Source: Adiantum capillus-veneris (lineage: Eukaryota; Streptophyta; Polypodiopsida; Polypodiales; Pteridaceae). Taken from it: a stretch of DNA of 64,000 nucleotides. The notes under the pieces were generated by a model. That model did not search any database. It had not been told where the DNA came from and was given only the letters and a program-made list of their open reading frames with translations. Positions 31,790 through 42,929 of this stretch are shown here, piece after piece (the stretch's first letter is position 1; every line of letters starts with the position of its first letter). The stretch covers positions 18,334,478 through 18,398,477 of the forward strand of contig CM043961.1 of the NCBI GenBank assembly GCA_014529385.2, in the 5' to 3' direction. The translations under genes were made by a program, and so were the position numbers.

Positions 31790-33030
31790 TATTTGGATAA
31801 TGACAACGGCCTACCATGAAATTAGACATACAAGAGTATGTTTCAAAATGTGTGGTATGCCAAAAGACCAAGTATGATAGAGGGAAGCAACCTCGATTAC
31901 TCCAGCCATTGCTAATCCCTAATTCACGAGGGGAGAGTATATCCATGGATTTTATCTTTGGATTATCCAATTCTATCCATGGGAAGACGAAAATATGGAC
32001 AATAGTTGACAGATTTAGCAACCAAGCACACTTTATTCCTGTCAAAAAGACTATTAAGGTACATCAAATGGAAACCCTCTTCATATCTCATATTTTCAAA
32101 CACCACGGATTGCCAACATCTATCGTGTCAGATAGCGATCCTAGAATGATCAGTAATTTCTATAAAGGTATCTTTGAAAATAAAGGTATAAGATTGAATT
32201 TCTCTTCGGCCTATCACCCATAAACAGATGGCCAAAGTGAGATAGCCAATCTTACAACACTCAACCTACTGAAGACTTATGTTACCAAAGTAGATCAACG
32301 CTCACAAAAATGAGAAAAGTACTTTACCCCTTGTAGAGTATGCGTACAATAATAATGTCCATACTACTATGGGAAAGGCACCTTTTGAGATCATAGAGGG
32401 AAGACGTAGAAGTCCATTGCTACTTAAAGTACATGGGAAGATCTTCGTTGTTGATGAGTATAGCCATGACCTACAAGAATCTTTCCAAAAGATTAAGGAG
32501 GCTATATCCATCTCTCAACAAAGGCAAAAGGATATTGCTGATAAGCACAAAAGAGACTTAACATTCAAAGAAATAGATTGGGTCTTACTCAAGTTTCCCA
32601 AGGTTGCATTGAGGGAAACAACGGGCGAAAATCCTACGGGCCATCAAAAGTATTATGCTAAACTAGCAAAAAGATACTAGTATGGCCCTTTTAAATTCTT
32701 GAAGTTAACCAATGAGATGGCTTATCAACTCAAGTTTCCCAACCATTAGCTCATACACAATGCTTTTCATGTGAGCCTACTTAAGCCCTACAAAGGAGAG
32801 CCACCAAGAGAACCAATTATTGAAGACCCTCCAGAAATCGAAGACCAAGAAGAGGTGCTACAACCCGAAGCTATCCTTTGGCATGAGGACAAGATACTAC
32901 GACATGGTAAGATTATCTGACAGTATCTTATTAAGTTCAAAAAGTATCCTTTTTAAGATGCTAGATGGATGCAAGGAATACAACTTAAGGATCGTATGAA
33001 CCTTGTCAATGCTTACAATGCTACATTAAA
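31790..33030 (+). pseudogene. E8 integrase and chromodomain, with stops
   Basis: The integrase piece has MKLDIQEYVSKCVVCQKTK (end of the zinc module), MDFIFGLS, WTIVDRFSNQAHFIP (first Asp), IVSDSDPRM (second Asp) and HP-stop-TDGQSE (Glu). The C-terminal part carries HNAFHVSLLKPY (about 32760), the chromovirus signature after the GPY/F module. It ends in a chromodomain: PEAILWHEDKIL, then YLIKFKKYP and RWMQG (about 32865-32980). Chromodomains steer integration to modified histones. Stops at 32221, 32678, 32746, 32918 and 32954 make it inactive. Confidence 0.85.
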
Positions 33031-33360
33031 ATAAGCAAAAGTACATGTTTCTTTTAAATGATCAATGTTTTTGTCTTATAAGACTAAGTCTCTTTTTATT
33101 GTGCACAAATTTAAATAGTATGCATGCTTAGAATTATGTTTGTCATGACGATGTCTCTTAAACACCAAGTAGAATTTGTCACTCTACTTTGGAAGAATGA
33201 AATGGACTAAAGAGCAAACATGCTTGTGACAGCTAAGTCTCGCAAGCGCCAAATGGATTAGTCATCCATCTTGGAATGATGTCGTAGGGTAAATAGAAAC
33301 ATTGACTAAAGACTAAGCCTTTTTCTCTTCTACCTCATAGTCAAGGAAGACTATGATTTC

Positions 33361-33370
33361 AAGAGAGAGG
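33361..33370 (+). promoter_or_regulatory. E8 polypurine tract
   Basis: AAGAGAGAGG lies directly before TGTCATAAAATC (33374), the likely LTR start. Confidence 0.55.
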
Positions 33371-33669
33371 TAATGTCATAAAATCTAATATCTAACGAGT
33401 CTAAATTATTTTCTCATATTAAATTGATCATCTAATGTGGGAGAATAAACAAGAACAAGGGTTAGAATATAGATATGTCCTTATGGATCTATCTCAACAC
33501 GGGGCCAAGGTTAAAGGGTCCAAACGAGAGATGGTCTATCAAAGAGCAAAGCTAGCTAATGGAGCTTAAAGACATTAGGGTTAGCTTCATTAAAGACCTC
33601 CAAAGGTTAGTGTTAAAAGTCCTTTGACCTTAGGCAAGCTAGGGTTGTGCTTGAGGTGGGAACCCGGCC

Positions 33670-33805
33670 CAAACATGGGGTGCTTGTCGTGCTTGCTGAC
33701 TAAGGTTCTTGAGGTGCTTGTCATGCTTGCTGACTAAGGTGCTTAAGGTGCTTGATGTTCTTAATGACTAAGGTGCTAAGGTGCTCCACGACTAAGCTGC
33801 TTGAG
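33670..33805. repeat. Minisatellite of GCTGACTAAGGTGCTTGAGGTGCTT-like units
   Basis: Four to five degenerate copies built on 'gactaaggt' and 'gcttgaggtgctt' follow each other. It lies within the putative E8 LTR. Confidence 0.7.
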
Positions 33806-34335
33806 GGGCTTGAGGAGTTTTAAAAGTCAAACTAGATCCCTATGGAAGGGGGGGCGAGCCCTCTCATTGTAGGGGCATGAGAGAGATCACACACACCCTC
33901 ACACAAGGAAATCTTGGTCTGAAGAAACAACAAGGACACTTGTCGAATTCCTCTCCATGTTGCCCTCATGGTGTGCCTAAAGCCTATTGGTTGGCCTCTC
34001 AAGGGGTCCAATGATCATTTAGCTAATTAAATATATGGTTATGTTGTTAGTGCTAATTAAATTCACACTCTATGTTCTCAAAGTAGTCTCATGAAAATTC
34101 TCGCTCTAATTTTCTTAATTCTGCTATCCTCAAAGTCTTAGGCCACTTTCATTACATCAACCATAGCCCATTGCAAGAGTCTTCAGATGATCTCTTAAGC
34201 ACTCCATTTGGGATTTCTTTTCCCACTCAAATAAATTGTGTAATTTGAGATAATTTGTGTGCAAGAATATTTTTTTTCTTAATAGAGTCCTCAATTATTT
34301 TTTTGATATCAATAGAGCTCCTTGTGTACTTGTCT

Positions 34336-34351
34336 ATGTGTGTGTGTGTGT

Positions 34352-34394
<43 letters not shown>
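34336..34394. repeat. (TG)n followed by (AG)20 microsatellite
   Basis: TG run 34336-34352, then AG run 34355-34394. Confidence 0.95.
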
Positions 34395-34396
<2 letters not shown>

Positions 34397-34578
34397 CGCA
34401 CACGCACATACATGGTGGGAACCACATTCTAAACAAAACAAGCCAAGGAGAATTTTATTTTGTTTGTTTTCCCTAACATTGTCTATCTAAATGCTTCTCT
34501 ACTTGTGCTCACACTATCAACATCAATGCATCATCGACTGCCCTGATTGAGCTCTAGCCACACCTACAGATTGCACCA

Positions 34579-34600
34579 CCCCCCCCCCCCCCCCCCCCCC
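34579..34600. repeat. Poly(C) tract, 22 bp
   Basis: An uninterrupted C run. No coding sequence is recognised on either side (34400-35080). Confidence 0.95.
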
Positions 34601-35082
34601 AATCCCTACAATTGAAGATGTAATCAATTCACTTCTAGAGGAAGAAAGAATACTTGGCACTTACACAAGGTCTCAAAAAGTGCAACGGTTGTCAAAGGTA
34701 AAGATTGCTCAAATTTTGGAAAATGAAACCATAAATCAAAAGAAGAAGAAGAAGGGGATGTCAACACCATCTACTATGAAGATGTTTTATAGTGGGTTTT
34801 AATATTTTCCCAAACCCAAAGTTTGGTGGTAAGATCTACCCTCTTGCATTCAATTCATCTTTATGAGCCATATGTAGTTATCCAATGTAGCCCATATTAG
34901 GCTTTATGATTAGAATCCATGCTTCACCTGTAAGCTTTAGCATATGTGGATGGTTGTTGGGGTAAAGTTTTAGCTTACTCTCTAATGTGATTGATCCCTA
35001 AAGACAAGCATACATGCATGCACCTCTATGTGCATGGATACACTCTCCTACATAGAACTACTTAGCCTTTACATAAATACGC

Positions 35083-35147
35083 GCTTTGATACCATGTTTC
35101 AAAAGATACACTTTGATACCATGTCAAAAATACGTGCTCTAATACCA
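35083..35147 (-). repeat. Three initiator-Met primer-site-like motifs in a row
   Basis: On the minus strand TGGTATCAAAGC (35083-35094), TGGTATCAAAG (35110-35121) and TGGTATTAGAGC (35136-35147) occur at 26-27 bp spacing. All resemble the TGGTATCAGAGC primer site of plant LTR elements. A fourth, weaker one is at about 35929-35942. They suggest a minus-strand LTR element lying mainly to the right (35150-36180), with no coding part left. Confidence 0.5.
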
Positions 35148-35295
35148 TGCCAAAAAACTTGACGGAAGAGATGGATCTTTGTGTCAGATATATGTGAGAG
35201 AGGGAGGAGATTGACAAAACTCAAATATAAAAGAAACAATGATATAATGTAATGGAGATGTTTATTAATTAGAGAACTATCATGAGAAACAATTT

Positions 35296-35460
35296 GATTA
35301 CTTCAAGTACACAAACAAGTACTTTAAAGTACAATTTGTTTAGTTCAAGTACACAAACAAGTACTTTAAAGTACAATTTGTTTACCTCAAGTACACAAAC
35401 AATTTGTTTAAAGTACAATTTGTTTACCTGAAGTACACAAACAAGTACTTTAAAGCACTT
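35296..35460. repeat. Minisatellite, 'aagtacacaaacaagtacttta' unit
   Basis: Three full copies and one partial copy of an approximately 50-bp unit ('caagtacacaaacaagtac' then 'tttaaagtacaatttgttta'). A further diverged copy is at about 36080-36115. Confidence 0.8.
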
Positions 35461-35506
35461 TTTACTATCTGCAAAAGGTACTCTGAAGTACCTTGACAAG
35501 TATTGT

Positions 35507-35690
35507 GTAACTACCCATGATACATAGTATAGCTACTTATAAAAGACTTGATAGTTGATCCCCAAACCCAAGCTGGAGCTTAAAGTTCCAAGTACTAAGT
35601 AACTACCCATGATACATAGTATAGGTACTTCTAAGAGACTTAATAGCTGATCCCCAAACTCAAGCTAGATCTTAAAGTCCCAAGTATAAT
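35507..35690. repeat. Tandem duplication, about 90 bp unit
   Basis: 'aactacccatgatacatagta' through 'cttaaagt-ccaagta' occurs twice back to back (35507-35598 and 35600-35690). Confidence 0.85.
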
Positions 35691-36180
35691 AAGTGTGTTT
35701 TTCCAGTTTACAACATAATATACAAGATGATCTAATGCCTCACAATGTCTTTCATCCCTCTCTCTATGTGCTCTCTACAATCTCCCTACCAATGCTAAAG
35801 TGTGAGTGACATCACTTCACAACCTTAATAATCTCATCACATAGTGTGTAGTGGCATCTTTTCTCTATCCCACTATCACTTTGGAAATAGTAACCAATAC
35901 TAGACGCCCTAGGCTTGCCCAAAATATGTCCTCTGATATCATGTGAAAAGACATGGATACTTGTGCCAAGGTATATGTGAGAGGGAGGAGATAAACAAAA
36001 GTCAAATATAAGAGAGACAATGATATAATGTAATGAAAATATTTATTAATCAAAGAACTATCATGAGATACAATCTAAGTTCTTAAAGTATAGAAACAAG
36101 TACTTTAAATTACTTTCTATTGTCTACATAAGCTACTCTGGAGTACCTTGATGGGTACTATGAGAGTACCTATAATACAC

Positions 36181-37327
36181 AATGAGGGCGGGTGTGCAAG
36201 ATAATACCTGATGGCCTCTACACCAAGACTATGCATGATGGCCTCATCACAAAAGATATACAATAGGGGCACCACCTAGCTCACGACGCGGCTAGGATGC
36301 AGATACCTACCAAGACAATAGAAATGACACACCGTCTAGCTAAGCCAATGTGAAAAAAATTTATGATAAAGTAGAAGGAGCACACTCAAAGCGGTGATAT
36401 GGGTGACACATGTGAGTGGTCTATGTCACAGATAGTTGCTAGGAATAGCTGAGTAGTGGAGGCATTGTGGCGTGAGACACTTGACACAACCCAAACAGAG
36501 TGATATATGAAGATATCCACAAAACATACCTCAGTGAGAGAGCTAAGGAGAGAGAAAATTGGCATGAAGACAAGAGAAGTTCAACTTTATTTCTTATTGA
36601 TACTTACAAGCTGTGACCATGAGACAACACCAACTTCCAAATGTGAGAAAGCTTGTGATGCGAGGCGTGCACGATGAAGTGCGGACTGCCATATAATGCA
36701 TGGCAATCTTGAGAGTTAGTAGGTTAGTGGATTAGCAACAAGATTAGTACACAAAAAATCATGACGATGGGGATGGCGGCAACATCATGAGCGATGACAA
36801 GTGCTAAGAGTGCCCAAGAGTATAATGGAAACGATGCTTGTTGCCCTAGAGTGCTCATGGTTCCTTCAAGTGCTTTCCTTACCACCTAAGTGCATGGTTT
36901 TTGTGCGAGTGCATGTGGTGAGTGGTCATGCATCCTAGTGTGTGGTTGTGCTTGCGGTGATATGCCCCCCTTGAGAGTGACCTCTAACCCTCCTTATATT
37001 TGTGGAGAGGAGGAATCTTTCACAATTTTTAATTGCCACACAAAGAGGCCCTGGCACATGGCCCGACCCCGCCAGCAAGATATTTCTTTGACATTATTTA
37101 GGGATGATGATGGTGGCTAGATGCCCTCTAGTTGTTTTTTCTGCAATCATAGTCGAGTGCCTTGGCTACCGTTGTCAGGGTTGCCATCATTCTTGTTGAG
37201 GCCCTTTCTGAGGAGTGCGTATTCATGCAAGCGTGTGCAAATATATGAGTGATGGTGGCTAAAAGTTGATTTTGTCCAGCTCATGGGCTGCTTTGGGAGG
37301 TGTTCAAAGGCAAATATGAGAGTGGAA

Positions 37328-37328
<1 letters not shown>
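36181..37328. other. Stretch with no gene recognised
   Basis: Only short chance frames are present; no domain or repeat family is recognised before the dinucleotide cluster begins. Confidence 0.5.
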
Positions 37329-37930
<602 letters not shown>

Positions 37931-38071
37931 AAAAGAAGAGAGTGAGAGAGAGAGAGAATTCCATGAGGGAGAGAGAGGGTGAGAGGGGAGATGGTGAGGA
38001 GCCCCCTCACTCCTCCTTTGTTAACTTCTATGATGGCAGCTACACTATCAACCACACTATTATTTTAGATA

Positions 38072-38266
38072 TTATATATTAACTAATAATTTAAGAGTGG
38101 AGCCCCATGGGAAGAAACTTGGGAAAAGGAGATGTTTCTCGGCTCCGCCAATGCTTGACAATAATGCATCCTCTTGAGCATTCGTCCCATTGTGAGACTC
38201 TAGTTCCTGTGAGAGGTTTCTTTTGCAAACTTCAAACCTTTGAGTGGTGGTTTGTCCATGGCACAC
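38072..38266 (-). other. Open frame downstream of the E3 gag break, unknown
   Basis: Immediately after E3 gag is interrupted, the minus strand stays open for 64 codons (VCHGQTTTQRFEVCKRN region). No family is recognised. It marks the foreign sequence into which E3 was truncated. Confidence 0.25.
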
Positions 38267-39774
38267 TCAAAATTTTACTCTAAAAGTAGCGCATTCACTG
38301 GTACTATGCGGACCATAGCATACTGAGCACAATTGTTGCTCCCTTCTTGGATACATATGATTGTTTTGTGGAGCACGATTGTCTCTAAGAATCTCTTGAA
38401 TGGCCTTGGTGAGATCTGCTAAAGTCATCTCAAATATCTTTGGCTCCTTAGCAATCGGCTTTAGGGTCATCGGATGATGCCTCGATGCTTGCGAGCTATT
38501 AGATTTAGGCTCAAACAGACACTCTTTCTCCTTGAATCATAAAATTATCCTCCAATTGGATCACATTGGTGGTGAGTTCTTCCCAAGTGGTGATACCTCT
38601 AATGACTAGGCCATTGTAGGTATCCTCATGTTGTAATCCCCTAATGAATCTATCAAGAAATTGGTTATTATTGAAGCACTCATTTGGATTACAACGAGAA
38701 TTCAAATGCTTCAAGCGACTAATAAAGTCTCTCACCAACTCTCCTTCCTCTTGTTGGGCTTTCTGGAGCTGAGAGGCTACACCCCAAAGCACTCCCTCTC
38801 GTTATTCTTTCAAGAACAGTCTCCTAAGAGTAGGGTAAATTGTTTTGTCTTCCACCCTTGGGGTTCTATACCAATCCCTAGCCTTCCCACTTAAGGTTAG
38901 GCTTAAAGCATTACTCTTATGCAGGTCATTGTGTTCTCCTAGAGAATCGCATATTTGTTCAAACACTTTGATATGCTTTCTCACATCCCCGTCTCCCCTA
39001 AATTTTTGTATGAGCTTGGCCATTTGTACTGCCTTACTTTTAGGCTCTCTATCAGGCATGTTACGCAAATTCTCAACAATAGATCGACTGATGGTTTGAG
39101 CAAATGCTGTCAAAATCTCCTAAATAAGCAGGTATAATGGCCGTAGGTGCAGGCGCTCCTGGAACTACATGTGGGATGGGAGTTGGCCTTGGCCTTGGCA
39201 TACGTGCGGCCCTCAGGTCCCATACCTCGTATGTTGGTGTACCACGTGGTGGTTCAAAGTTCATGAGTGTGGCCCTAGGCATAGCCGGTGCCGGATACGA
39301 CATGTTATTGCTAAATGGTATGGCCCCACTTGAATAAGAGCTCGGATAATGCCATTGTGGAGTGTAAGACCTTGGCATAATTGGGGGTGTGGGAGCTACG
39401 TGGACATGAGGTGCGACAGGTACATAGGCTTGATGCACACCTGTAGGTATTGTTGGGGGCACTCTACTACTACGTAGCGATGTAGTGCTAACAAATGAGA
39501 TCCAAGGTGTACTTTTTGTACGCATCAGCGGAGTAGGTATCATAGTCGTAGTGTCTCCGAGAGATAGATGAGCTAGATTTGGAAAAGTAAAACTACTACT
39601 TGTGAGTTCAGAGTGTACGGAAACTCCAGGCGACACAATATATGAAGAGTCCATTGGACTCACCGAAGGAGTTTCCATTTGTGATAGTGTCGGTTGTTTG
39701 GCCTTGCCCGTATCCAAGAATCTCATAAGGGCCGACACTCGTAGTGCTATAGAGAGAGCAGGAGATCCACACAA
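38267..39774 (-). pseudogene. E3: inverted partial gag copy of the E1 family
   Basis: On the minus strand, MRFLDTGKAKQPTLSQMET (39724-39670) through the Pro-rich linker, the gag core (39113-38511) and the first zinc knuckle (CSVCYGPHSTSEC, about 38320) matches E2 at 43035-44370 and E1 at 5010-6350. It stops abruptly at RVKF, so knuckles 2-4 and pol are missing. The core is split by frameshifts near 38800. It lies in inverted orientation to E2, 3.2 kb away. Confidence 0.85.
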
Positions 39775-39874
39775 GTGAAATACCTAGCTCATACGGACAA
39801 CGATGATGTCTCAACTGATTGCTGCATCTATATGCTGTGTTATAGATCTGCCTATACGAGTGGAGTTCATTCAA

Positions 39875-41131
39875 AACTCAACTCCATCGTCATACCAAAA
39901 CATGTAGTGCATACGAAATATCCAAAAGATCTGTAATGGCAAGACTCTTGCTTGGCTAGTAATATCAATGGGAACTGCAAGGGATAGATCTTTCAAGCTG
40001 GAGAACAATGACCCAAGAAATACCAGCCTTGGGTCTTACCCCAGGTCTTGACAATGGCTCTTAGCCTGTGTGGCTCATAGCCCTTATGTGAATAACAAAT
40101 TAGTGTTCAATGGAGAAATTGATGAAGACGAATTGGAGTGGCGTCTTGACCACTTACTAGCTAAGAGTGAGAGCACCGTGGCTCAGGCTGACTCACAAGA
40201 AAAACATGTATCAAAATATTCGTAAAAAAAATTTCCTTATTCTTTGAGAGAGAGAAGAGCATGCTGGGATGAGGAATTGTCCTTATACGACTATGACATG
40301 TATAGTTGATTGCCATGCCCCTATGCATCTTATGCCTAACGTGTAGCTTATCCTATAAACATGGAACAGTTTTTTGGTAGGACTCTTAACGAGAGAGGAA
40401 TTAGAAAAAAGTCACAGACTGACCCACCTATCTTGTATGTGGTTGTGACGACACCAGTGTGACTTAATGATAGCACGTTGCCTTTGAATTATGTCCGAGT
40501 TTTTAGGTTCTTTTAGTGGTGTTGTGTTTGGACAGCAATCAAAAACCATTCATAATGAATATTGTCCTTGACAGAGTGATTGTGTGAGAACGTACTTGAT
40601 ACCACCTAGGTAGCATGCCTTGCATACAAAGGTGGAAGCCCGTGGCTGTGGTGACAATTGTAAACGTAACCATTAACACCAGAAGTGCCTTGCACCGATT
40701 GGACTGGTAAACTTGGTTTCCACCGCTCTTGACTCCAAGTCAATGGTAACACGATTTAGAAGCTGTGTTTCACGTGAAATTGGTTAAGCATTTGGTGGTT
40801 CACAACAAATCATATTGTGACACTTATACCCTAATGCACATATCTTGTATGCATCTTGTAATGTTGTCGGCGGATTGTATACGCCGATATTATGAAACTA
40901 GTCGTCCCAAAAATGATTATTGCAGAAAAGAAATTGGTGCATAACACTACCCAATGCCAAAAAATGGACAATACTCTGACAAGCCACATGCACGTATGAA
41001 GACATATAACTACTGTGCCCTGCACCAAAACTGGAGTTTATGTCTATAACTATTGTGCCTTGCACCAAAACTGGAGTTTATGTCGAATCGCCAACTAATG
41101 CATCATGCTGAGGTTGTCGGACATGTGGACA
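39875..41131. other. Non-coding stretch with a short tandem repeat
   Basis: No gene recognised. A 44-bp unit ('actgtgccctgcaccaaaactggag' type) is tandemly duplicated at 41003-41083. Confidence 0.5.
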
Positions 41132-41698
41132 CTACTTTTTTTGATGCGTTCCTAAGCAAATAAAGCATAATTTTTGACTTTTTGCACTTTGAAAGTCGGA
41201 TTGTGATAGTTGCTTCCTGACCACGTTGGTCATGACCAGATTTGTTCCTACAACCAAATTATTTTGGACATGTTGGACCTCTTTGGTCAAAACTGGTGGA
41301 TTGACAACCCCTTGGGTTGGTGGCAAGTGGGAAGCTGATTCTGGTAGCATTTTGTAAATTAATTGTATGAGATTTTCCACTTGCGTAGCCAATATTTGGA
41401 CCCTTACAGCTAGCTTGCGAAATCGGGCATCAAAAGTTTGCCAGTCCTGTCGAGTGACAAACTCCCGGGCATCGGGCAAGTTACTGTCATCCTCTAGAAT
41501 ATCAAACACACTCTGTGGAAGAGGAGATAGACTGCCGGGGTATGCATTATCTGTCCCTGTGGTACCCTCCGTGAGAGTATCCAGCCACATGACATCCACA
41601 GGTGGAGGTGACTCCAAGTATTCGAAGTCAAGCATGTGTTGATCATCAATTTCCGCACTCATGGCGAAAACATGGTGTGCGAACAAAAGAGAAAGCAA
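41132..41698 (-). pseudogene. E4 gag, C-terminally truncated
   Basis: A 188-codon open frame, acidic at the N-terminus, with a helical, Leu/Val-rich segment (RFRKLAVRVQILATQVENLI, residues about 93-112). It ends in LCFICLGTHQKK, the first half of a C-x2-C-x4-H knuckle, before a stop. Gag identity rests on this half-knuckle and on the primer site and LTR-like structure 1 kb upstream. The core has no strong family signature. Confidence 0.55.
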
Positions 41699-42712
41699 TA
41701 CCTTGGAGTACAGAAATGTGTGTAGCTGTACCGAATGCAGAAGCTTGTAGCAGAGGTCAGTGATTAGCTGTGCTAATTATACTTGCGTTTGTATAGAAGG
41801 TGAACTCCAAATTGCCGATGAAATTGAAGGTGTTGAAAAATTGGAGCGTCCCAAAGAACTTGCTCGCATTGTGTGCAGTCCAGCAAGTTGCAAGTCGTCG
41901 AATGTAGACTTGATGAACGATCTTGCAAAAGTTCGTCTGCAACTTGTGATCCGAAATTTTTGGTTTTTAAACCCTGATTCGGAATGAGGTCATAGCAGTT
42001 TGTGATAATTAACTGAATAATTATGCCTTCAATGGAACCGAATGTCGAATTCGAAGCCGGATTGTAAATTCCAAGAAACCGTGAAATCAGCAATTAGCTT
42101 GCAGCCGAGGATGCACTTGAAAGCACCGATCAATTCATAGTGGCTGACAACTGGGTTTGCATCTTATGCAATCGCCAAATTGGTTGAAATTTGCGAGTTT
42201 TCGAAACTGCAAAATCTGGTTTTTAGAATCTATGGAGATCTGAAAAATGGCTAAAATTTGTAGACATGCCAAACCGTGTATGCCTGAAGGTAACCGTGTA
42301 TGCCGAGATGTCTCTTGTATAGGGGTGTATGCCGGGGTGGGCATGCACCCTTCTTTAGATACTTTGCCCAAGGCTGTTGGTCTTAGGGCACTTCATGTGA
42401 AAAGGAGACTGAAGTGGGCGATGGTGTGTTGCTGCAAAGCCGCCGAGAGAGAGAAGAAGAAGCGCTATCACCTGCTTTGCTCGAAACTGCCCGACCCAGT
42501 GACGAATTAGGTGCAGCTCGGTCTCGCACTCAGTTCAAGCCCGCCATCAGCCGGTTTCGTGCAGGTGATGATGCCACCTCCCTCCTCACAAGCGGGGTTG
42601 CCCAAGTAGTGGTCGCAGTAGATTTTCCTATGTAGAGCGGCTTCACGCCTCACCTTCTCGCCTCATGCACATACAACATGCAAAAAAGACCACGCCCTTT
42701 CTTCTAAACTTA

Positions 42713-42724
42713 GCTCTGATACTA
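42713..42724 (-). promoter_or_regulatory. E4 primer binding site (initiator-Met type)
   Basis: TAGTATCAGAGC on the minus strand has one mismatch to TGGTATCAGAGC and sits one base after a block ending in TTACA. It supports the LTR border at 42726. Confidence 0.65.
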
Positions 42725-42725
42725 G

Positions 42726-42891
42726 TGTAATAACTAGGGGAACTAGACTCAGGATCCTCCTCCCAACCCCCCATTATATAGGCGGGCTCCTAGCCCCTTT
42801 CCCTAGACGGATCCCCTGTCCACACGGTGTAATCCGGCCCCTGGCCGAAGTCCATGACTGCCCTAGTCCTTAGTTTGACCCTTGACTAACA
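42726..42891 (-). repeat. E4 5' LTR (short, possibly partial)
   Basis: The minus strand runs from TGTTAGTCAAGG (42891) to TTATTACA (42726), 166 bp, with a TATA-like TATATAATGG at 42771-42780. No second copy is found in the window, so the start is provisional. Confidence 0.5.
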
Positions 42892-42929
42892 CCATGTAGG
42901 TTGGACAGAGACTGTACAATCCACATCTA

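Larger units (their letters stand above)
31790..34480 (+). mobile_element. E8: 3' part of a chromodomain Ty3/gypsy element (chromovirus)
   Basis: It begins inside the integrase and runs through the chromodomain, 3' UTR, polypurine tract (33361-33370) and probable LTR. Everything 5' of the integrase is missing. The right end of the LTR is uncertain. Confidence 0.7.
33374..34480 (+). repeat. Probable E8 3' LTR (right end uncertain)
   Basis: It starts TGTCATAAAATC after the polypurine tract. A CCTAACA string at about 34473-34479 is a possible end, but no second copy exists in the window to test it. It contains a minisatellite (33670-33805) and a (TG)n(AG)n tract (34336-34394). Confidence 0.4.
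35189..36080. repeat. Direct repeat pair of about 110 bp, 780 bp apart
   Basis: 'tatatgtgagagagggaggaga' through 'gaactatcatgaga' occurs at 35189-35286 and about 35969-36070 with few differences. The interval may be an LTR-like unit that has been duplicated. Confidence 0.7.
41132..42891 (-). mobile_element. E4: 5' end of a minus-strand LTR retrotransposon
   Basis: Reading the minus strand: a short LTR-like block, primer site, 1 kb leader and gag. The element stops after a half zinc knuckle at 41132, with no pol. Its LTR cuts off the 5' end of E2. Confidence 0.6.

Noticed and set aside
41003-41083. 44-bp tandem repeat as a possible regulatory array
   Set aside because: Only two copies and no gene nearby; ordinary tandem duplication.
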